Shown one piece after another: positions 7,800 through 11,636 of a DNA stretch of 11,636 nucleotides. The stretch's first letter is position 1. Each line of letters opens with the position of its first letter. Location: assembly GCA_016839425.1 (NCBI GenBank), contig JAEOUI010000132.1:1-11636 (forward strand). The letters are read 5' to 3'. The notes beneath the pieces are model-generated. The model did not search any database, was not told the origin of the DNA, and saw nothing but the letters and a program-made list of their open reading frames with translations. Made by a program: the position numbers and the translations under genes. The DNA is from Promethearchaeota archaeon (GTDB lineage Archaea > Asgardarchaeota > Lokiarchaeia > Sigynarchaeales > SOKP01).

Positions 7800-7820
7800 C
7801 ACTCTTACCTCACGGGGTTA
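7764..7820. repeat. Three short direct repeats of ACGGGGTT
   Basis: CACGGGGTTA occurs at 7764-7773 and 7811-7820, and AACGGGGTTT at 7781-7790. The shared core is ACGGGGTT, with C positions 7766, 7783 and 7813. G4 runs are rare in this AT-rich background. The repeats sit in the 255-base gap between two convergent genes, which otherwise holds AT-rich DNA and terminators. Confidence 0.6.
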
Positions 7821-7980
7821 TTACTAATATTTTATCTAGATTTCTTTTTTATTTTTAAATTTTTTAACACTATTTTTCTTCACAAATAAAATAAGAACAT
7901 TTTATAGGAATAATCTACTTCAGTTTTGCTACATAGGCATACGAGAATATTCAAAAAATCTCTTAAAACTTTAAAAATAG

Positions 7981-7989
7981 AAAAAAAAA
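7981..7989 (-). terminator. poly-T terminator of the first four-helix paralogue
   Basis: Nine A on the plus strand give T9 on the minus strand, ten bases past the TAA at 8000-8002. Confidence 0.5.
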
Positions 7990-7999
7990 TTTGAAATAT

Positions 8000-8506
8000 T
8001 TATTTCTTCCAACTATCGGATTTTGGTCCCGCAAACAGCAACACGAGAGCTATGATAAAGATTGGTGCGCCACCCCACCATTGACCGAAAATTTCGGCAA
8101 TGATACCCCAAGCGAGCATCCAAGGGATTCTCACGCTTCCCAAGACGAATACATCATCGAGTAATTTATCCCAATTTTTTTCACCACAGAGTTTCGAAAA
8201 TCTAGGCCTAACGATGGCAATAGCAAAAATGGCAAGCACGATTGCACTAACGATCTCCCATATCAAATACGCGTCGAGAGGGTAGGCTGGATACGGTCCT
8301 GCCAAAGAAGCATATGGAAGTGCTTCATAAGCTTGTTTACCCTCGAGCCATAGAGAATAAGTGGTTGCAATGTCAGCAATAGGCCAAATTATATATATTA
8401 AAGCATTTACAAGGAGGAGGACCCAAGTCCATTTACCTAAAATACTTGCCCATTTCTCGTGTTGCCAACTTCCTTTCGATTTAACCGTTTTTGTTTGTTC
8501 TACCAT
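8000..8506 (-). CDS. Four-helix membrane protein of unrecognised family, paralogue 1
   Basis: This 168-residue protein is a paralogue of those at 10126-10620 and 10899-11408. I do not recognise the family. The N-terminus is short and charged. The motif W-x-[HY]-E-x-W-x-S-x-x-GK-x-TW (14-28) leads into helix 1 (about 27-47). A variable loop (about 48-78) is followed by helix 2 (about 80-99), a conserved polar loop RPRFSKLCGEKNWDKLLDDV (100-119) with Cys107, helix 3 (about 126-140) ending EIFG, helix 4 (about 147-160), and a tail with GPK and a terminal WKK. Over the last 75 residues it matches paralogue 2 at 59 positions. The ATG at 8504-8506 has an excellent ribosome binding site, AAAGGTGAT. 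It lacks the shared upstream motif found before 9778 and 10620. Confidence 0.88.
   Translation of the reverse strand: MVEQTKTVKSKGSWQHEKWASILGKWTWVLLLVNALIYIIWPIADIATTYSLWLEGKQAYEALPYASLAGPYPAYPLDAYLIWEIVSAIVLAIFAIAIVRPRFSKLCGEKNWDKLLDDVFVLGSVRIPWMLAWGIIAEIFGQWWGGAPIFIIALVLLFAGPKSDSWKK
8067..8143 (-). repeat. Nearly identical coding tract shared with 10193-10269
   Basis: This 77-base stretch and 10193-10269 match at 69 of 77 positions by hand alignment without gaps, beginning with an identical run of 20 bases starting GCGCCACCCC. The tract covers helix 3, the EIFGQWWGGAP turn and the preceding loop of paralogues 1 and 2. The match reflects gene duplication, possibly with later gene conversion. 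Confidence 0.8.
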
Positions 8507-8510
8507 TTAA

Positions 8511-8550
8511 ATCACCTTTAATTAATCGAAATTCAATCAGCTATTTAAGG
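8511..8550 (-). promoter_or_regulatory. Ribosome binding site and TATA-like box of paralogue 1
   Basis: On the minus strand, AAAGGTGAT (8511-8519) lies four bases before the ATG and fits the archaeal Shine-Dalgarno well. CCTTAAATAG (8541-8550) is a TATA-like box placed to start transcription just before the ribosome binding site, giving a short leader. Confidence 0.5.
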
Positions 8551-8820
8551 ACTTATTGGATGAAATTGAAGATCTCTTTTTTGTATAAATTGAACTTTGA
8601 GTGTTATTTTATATTATGGGGAATATTAAGGAGGAGGAGTTTATTTTAGGCTAATTAGAGAATATTTTTAAATTAAAAGAATCTAGGTTTTAGATAAGTT
8701 AATATCTTAACTATAAAATATAATTAAAACGCACAATTCTGAAAAGAATTAAATTTTAAATACTGAGCGAAAAAAGGTATTTTAAATGTGATTATTTCAT
8801 TTATTTGATTTATTGAAAAT

Positions 8821-8830
8821 AAAAAAAAAA
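8821..8830 (-). terminator. poly-T terminator of the surface-protein gene
   Basis: Ten A on the plus strand give T10 on the minus strand, 12 bases past the TAA at 8843-8845. It is the longest T run in the window. Confidence 0.6.
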
Positions 8831-8842
8831 TAATTAAATAAA

Positions 8843-9778
8843 TTATTTTAACGAATTCCTGCGTTTAGTGATATATACAGTACTAAAAACGGTTAAAACA
8901 CTCACGAGACATATTCCTAATACGATATAAAGCTCGTATCCAGGAATTGCCGCATTAGTGGAACCTGAAGAGGATTGTAAAACTCGTTTATTATAATAGC
9001 TATAATCAAAACTTTCTTCATTTTCGTTTAAATAGGTTTGATTAACGATTTCATTGATAGATATTTGATACACTCGCTCATATCGATTGATTATAAAATC
9101 CTCGTAATCAAGCATATATTCTTGACTTACATCGTATATAACGGATTCGTTAAACACATCAACACCGTTATCGAACCAGAAATAATCTTCTTGTTGATAT
9201 GACACGCTAAAAGCAATTGTTTGCGATACATCGTTAACTTCTAATTCATAATCGAAAGTACTCACGTTTCCCTTTAGCCAAATTAATTCTTGAGATACGG
9301 CGTCTAAAGGCTCCGTAAATTCCGTCCAGGTTCCCGCAATTATATGACACGGCGATATTGCCACGCCTCCAAACACCTCTATCCAAAACGATTCAAAAAG
9401 ACCGTCGTTATCGTCATCCTTGCAAAATGAGCTTGAGACATAAATTGGTCCACTACTCACATTGAAACTATCACATGGTGTAGCCCCGACCGTATTAAGA
9501 ATTAGAAATTGTATCCATTCCAAAGTAGTGTTAACATCGGTTACTTTCAATTTAAAATCGCTTGTATAACTTGATGTATCTAGTATCAATTCAGAAGTGT
9601 TAACGATTTGAGACTCAATTTTAGTTATGCCAGTTTCTCGAAAATCCTGTACCCCTTCTATCACAACATCAACGCCCCTATCTCCTGGTGCCGCCTGCGT
9701 AAGGATTATTGAAGATACTAAAAACAAGGCACTAAAGAAACATAGCAAAGTAATCGACAATATTTTATTCTTGTTCAT
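8843..9778 (-). CDS. Secreted, membrane-anchored surface protein with IPGY-type C-terminal signal
   Basis: This 311-residue protein has an N-terminal signal peptide: KNK, a hydrophobic core, then a likely cut after LTQAA near residue 30. The C-terminus is IPGYELYIVLG (278-288), a hydrophobic helix and the basic tail KRRNSLK. This matches the partial protein at 1-93 and the Loki-type version of archaeal C-terminal sorting signals, so the body should lie outside the cell. The exported part is predicted beta-rich. It has six N-x-S/T sites (N60, 83, 106, 171, 210, 246), three Cys (102, 119, 144) and an acidic calcium-loop-like DDDNDGLFE (121-129) with Asp at positions 1, 3 and 5. I recognise no enzyme domain. 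The start has AAGGTATGA four bases upstream as a fair ribosome binding site. Its promoter motif is shared with paralogue 2. Confidence 0.88.
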   Translation of the reverse strand: MNKNKILSITLLCFFSALFLVSSIILTQAAPGDRGVDVVIEGVQDFRETGITKIESQIVNTSELILDTSSYTSDFKLKVTDVNTTLEWIQFLILNTVGATPCDSFNVSSGPIYVSSSFCKDDDNDGLFESFWIEVFGGVAISPCHIIAGTWTEFTEPLDAVSQELIWLKGNVSTFDYELEVNDVSQTIAFSVSYQQEDYFWFDNGVDVFNESVIYDVSQEYMLDYEDFIINRYERVYQISINEIVNQTYLNENEESFDYSYYNKRVLQSSSGSTNAAIPGYELYIVLGICLVSVLTVFSTVYITKRRNSLK

Positions 9779-10125
9779 TTTTCATACCTTATAATTTTAT
9801 TTTATCTTTGATTGTTTAATTTAGTTTAAAGAAAGGATCTTCAAGTCATCATTTAAATCCATCTGGTGCGATTTTGAGATATTTAACTTTCAAAATGCTT
9901 AGATTTTTCATTTAAAAACCTTCTTAAATAATCACGCATCTTAAATTAACGAAAGTAGTACTTTGGAAAATCATTATAACTTTTATCTCTTTAAAGTCTA
10001 AAAATGGTAATATTAATTAAAAATCGATTATCACCATATAAATAATCCATATTTACATAAAGGACATTTAATGTATATAAATGATGTAAAAATAAATATA
10101 AATTTAAAAGAAAAATGAAAAGAAA
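9779..10125. other. 347-base intergenic region
   Basis: It contains the leader and promoter of the surface-protein gene (9779-9880) and, at the right, the AT-rich 3' flank of paralogue 2 with several T5 tracts on the minus strand that may terminate it. From about 9881 to 10100 I see only AT-rich sequence, with no gene, RNA or long repeat. Confidence 0.55.
9851..9880 (-). promoter_or_regulatory. Promoter with shared 22-bp motif, copy 1 (surface-protein gene)
   Basis: On the plus strand, CCATCTGGTGCGA followed by TTTTGAGAT (9859-9880) directly abuts the TATA-like ATTTAAAT (9851-9858). Read on the minus strand, the motif lies just upstream of the TATA box, where a BRE or activator site would sit. 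Placing initiation about 25 bases past the TATA box gives a leader of about 50 bases. It matches 10707-10728 at 20 of 22 positions. Confidence 0.65.
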
Positions 10126-10620
10126 TTAAGTTTTCCATTCGTACTGTTTCGGACCATCAAACAGTAAAAACAGGGCGATTACAAATATTGGAGCGCCACC
10201 CCACCATTGACCAAAGATTTCGGCGATGATACCCCAAACGAGCATCCATGGGAATCTAATGCTTCCCAATTTCAGCACATCATCTAATAAATAGTCCCAA
10301 TTTTTTTCGCTACAAGGATTCGAAAATCGAGGTCTCACGATGGCGATCGCAAAGATGATTAGGATGATTGCACTCACAATGCCCCATATCCAAGACGCAT
10401 CAACAGTAAAGGTAGCTGTGAAAGGAACTCCTAAGGTCTGATAATATGTCTTGAGATCGTTCCATGCAGTATAAGCAGCAGACATCCAGTAAATGTTTAA
10501 TAAGATATATACTAATGAATTTATTAAAAGGATGATCCAAGTTATCTTACCTAAAAAGCTTGCCCAACCTTCATGCTTCCATGTTCCTTTCGATTTTGTT
10601 TTTTTTGTTTGTTCAGTCAT
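10126..10620 (-). CDS. Four-helix membrane protein of unrecognised family, paralogue 2
   Basis: This 164-residue protein is the closest relative of paralogue 1. Both begin M-x-EQTK-x-x-KSKG and share 59 of the last 75 residues. Visible parts are W-x-HE-x-W-x-S-x-x-GK-x-TW (14-28), helix 1 (about 27-47), a loop (about 48-74) unlike that of the other two copies, helix 2 (about 76-95), the polar loop RPRFSNPCSEKNWDYLLDDV (96-115) with Cys103, helix 3 (about 122-136), EIFGQWWGGAP, helix 4 (about 143-156) and a GPKQYEWKT tail. The function is unknown. Conserved Trp, Cys and charged residues on the loop between helices 2 and 3 suggest a cytosolic or membrane-surface binding site. The start has AAGTGA upstream, a weak ribosome binding site. 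Its promoter carries copy 2 of the motif shared with the surface-protein gene, so co-expression is likely. Confidence 0.88.
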   Translation of the reverse strand: MTEQTKKTKSKGTWKHEGWASFLGKITWIILLINSLVYILLNIYWMSAAYTAWNDLKTYYQTLGVPFTATFTVDASWIWGIVSAIILIIFAIAIVRPRFSNPCSEKNWDYLLDDVLKLGSIRFPWMLVWGIIAEIFGQWWGGAPIFVIALFLLFDGPKQYEWKT

Positions 10621-10697
10621 GATTTTTTTTCACTTCTTAGTTTTATTAGTAATGTTAAAGTTTTTTTATCAATTAAGTGAAATATTCGTCTTGATAG

Positions 10698-10728
10698 TAT
10701 ATAAACCCATCTGGTGCGAATTTGAAAT
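10698..10728 (-). promoter_or_regulatory. Promoter with shared 22-bp motif, copy 2 (paralogue 2)
   Basis: CCATCTGGTGCGA followed by ATTTGAAAT (10707-10728, plus strand) sits one base from TATATAAA (10698-10705). On the minus strand this is motif and then TTTATATA, a very good archaeal TATA box. Expected initiation near 10676 gives a leader of about 55 bases, nearly the same geometry as copy 1. Confidence 0.7.
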
Positions 10729-10898
10729 GGTTCCATTTCCGAATATTCATATGTTTTTAACCTGTAATTTTCAAAGGGATATCTTTGTTATTATTCTTGA
10801 AAATACCTGTTTGACAAATGTACTAAAAGGCATAAACCTTTAAATTCATAAATTTATATGATTTAATTAGTTTTAAAATTTAAAATTTAATAAGAAGA

Positions 10899-11408
10899 TT
10901 ATTTCTTCCATTCGTATTTTTGTGGTCCCTTGTACAATAATAAGATAGCGATTATAAAAATTGGCATGCCTGCAATCCCTAACCCAAAGATTTCTGTAAT
11001 TACAAACCATATCAGCATTCGTGGAATTCTAGTTTCGCCCACGATCCAAACATCGTCGAGTAATCTATTCCAATCTTTTTCTTTACATGGTTTAGAAAAT
11101 CGAGAGCGCAGAGTATTATGGGCAAAATACATTAAAATTATCGGAGATATAATATCCCAAAACCAAACAGGTTGGAACTCGTAAACATAGTAGTAAGTAC
11201 TTGACGAATTATTACTCTCCCAGGCTAATTTTGCTCCTATAAATAAATATGTATACGATGATATCGTATAAATAGTTGCTAAGAAATATAATAGAGCAAT
11301 TATTAAAACTAATATCCAAGTCCATTTTCCGAAAATTGAAACCCATTTTTCGTATTGCCAAACGGTTTTAATGGATTCTTTTTCTGCCTTTTTCTCTTTT
11401 TCTGACAT
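10899..11408 (-). CDS. Four-helix membrane protein of unrecognised family, paralogue 3 (divergent)
   Basis: This 169-residue protein is the most divergent of the three. It keeps the frame of the family: W-x-YE-x-W-x-S-x-x-GK-x-TW (17-31), helix 1, helix 2 (about 82-99), RSRFSKPCKEKDWNRLLDDV (101-120) with Cys108, helix 3 with TEIFG (138-142), G-x-PIFIIA (147-154) and the GPQKYEWKK tail. Differences are a longer Lys/Glu-rich N-terminus, a Ser/Tyr/Asn-rich loop (about 66-80), and LGIAGM instead of QWWGGA after EIFG. It has no ribosome binding site, and ATG 11406-11408 follows AT-rich DNA. Its upstream region contains only a fragment of the shared promoter motif. It is probably an older duplicate with its own regulation. 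Confidence 0.87.
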   Translation of the reverse strand: MSEKEKKAEKESIKTVWQYEKWVSIFGKWTWILVLIIALLYFLATIYTISSYTYLFIGAKLAWESNNSSSTYYYVYEFQPVWFWDIISPIILMYFAHNTLRSRFSKPCKEKDWNRLLDDVWIVGETRIPRMLIWFVITEIFGLGIAGMPIFIIAILLLYKGPQKYEWKK

Positions 11409-11520
11409 ATTTATAATATTGAATTAGTATTATATGTTAAAAACGCAATTCCTTAAAAATCTGGTTAAAAATCGCAGAACTCTTATTAAGATTAAATTCA
11501 TGTAAAAGAGATAGGAATAA

Positions 11521-11636
11521 CTATTTTAGAATTTTGCCCGTTTCCAAATACCATAGAAATAAGTCTAAATCTGCCAATGATAGCTTAGTTTTGCGAGCTA
11601 ATTGCTCCAACACGCGTTCAATTTCCAAATAAGCAA
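11521..11636 (-). CDS. C-terminal end of a possible HhH-type DNA glycosylase/lyase (partial, 5' end outside window)
   Basis: Reading leftward from 11634, 37 codons stay open to a TAG at 11521-11523; the other two frames of this strand stop early. The peptide contains IERVLEQLARKT and then SLADLDLFLWYLETGKILK at the very end. The ending L-x-ELDL-x-LWY-x-x-TGK resembles, from memory, the C-terminus of archaeal 8-oxoguanine glycosylases of the Ogg2/HhH-GPD type, in which the terminal residues enter the active site. Thirty-seven residues are not enough to be sure, and the catalytic HhH motif would lie outside the window. The gene ends 113 bases before the ATG of paralogue 3 on the same strand. 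Confidence 0.55.
   Translation of the reverse strand, partial: AYLEIERVLEQLARKTKLSLADLDLFLWYLETGKILK

Larger units (their letters stand above)
8507..8842. other. 336-base intergenic region
   Basis: It holds the promoter and ribosome binding site of paralogue 1 at its left end and the terminator of the surface-protein gene at its right end. In between is AT-rich DNA with a small inverted repeat GTTAA-TATC-TTAAC (8698-8711) and a purine run AAGGAGGAGGAG near 8628-8639 with no plausible start after it. I see no gene or RNA in it. Confidence 0.6.

Noticed and set aside
8616..8654. A 12-codon frame (ATG GGG AAT ...) containing AAGGAGGAGGAG, a strong Shine-Dalgarno-like run
   Set aside because: The purine run is inside the frame rather than before a start codon, the peptide is tiny and no longer frame follows it. 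Chance in a purine-rich patch is the simpler reading.
8698..8711. Inverted repeat GTTAA-TATC-TTAAC
   Set aside because: Five-base arms in AT-rich DNA are expected by chance and no gene start is close by.
10493..10843. Plus-strand frame of 116 codons spanning the start and promoter of paralogue 2
   Set aside because: It overlaps the conserved paralogue coding sequence and the shared promoter motif, and reads as low-complexity hydrophobic sequence.
8000..11408. The four-helix paralogues as archaeosortase-like enzymes for the IPGY tails
   Set aside because: They have a conserved Cys and Arg, but no conserved His, too few helices, and the Cys lies in a polar loop rather than in the family's AC-x-G type membrane motif.
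1..11636. CRISPR arrays, tRNA or rRNA genes, insertion sequences
   Set aside because: I found no regularly spaced repeats, no T-loop-like signature outside coding DNA, and no transposase motifs or terminal inverted repeats.

Overview
The window looks like chromosomal DNA of an Asgard archaeon, most likely Lokiarchaeia. It is AT-rich (about one third G+C by eye) and mixes starts preceded by GGTGAT-type ribosome binding sites with apparently leader-poor starts. It has TATA-like boxes and poly-T terminators. Two surface-type proteins end in an IPGY-[DE]-L + hydrophobic helix + basic tail, a C-terminal signal I know mainly from Loki/Heimdall archaeal proteins. The lineage is inferred from these traits; there is no rRNA gene here to prove it.

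Left part (1-6047). The window opens with the last 30 codons of a plus-strand surface protein. Four minus-strand genes follow. In transcription order they are: a membrane pyrophosphatase (hppA, 3762-6047); a 568-residue protein joining an archaeo-eukaryotic-primase-like domain to a degenerate alkaline-phosphatase-superfamily domain (1970-3676); a pirin-family cupin (900-1775); and a YkgJ-type cysteine-cluster protein (199-819). Gaps of 80-195 bases suggest separate or loosely coupled transcription, not one tight operon.

Middle part (6048-7999). A divergent promoter region with an imperfect dyad separates hppA from a plus-strand HGSNAT-like multipass acyltransferase (6253-7287). A small acidic protein with a very good ribosome binding site follows (7409-7744). 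Its 3' flank is T-rich and carries three copies of ACGGGGTT.

Right part (8000-11636). Three minus-strand paralogues encode small four-helix membrane proteins of a family I do not recognise (8000-8506, 10126-10620, 10899-11408). A secreted, probably glycosylated, membrane-anchored protein with the IPGY signal (8843-9778) lies between the first two. This surface protein and the middle paralogue share a 22-bp motif (20/22 identical) directly abutting the TATA box, so the two are probably co-regulated. The window ends inside the 3' end of a minus-strand gene whose last 37 residues resemble an archaeal HhH-type DNA glycosylase tail.

The best candidates for something undescribed are the primase-like/phosphatase-like fusion and the surface-protein plus four-helix-paralogue cluster with its shared promoter motif.
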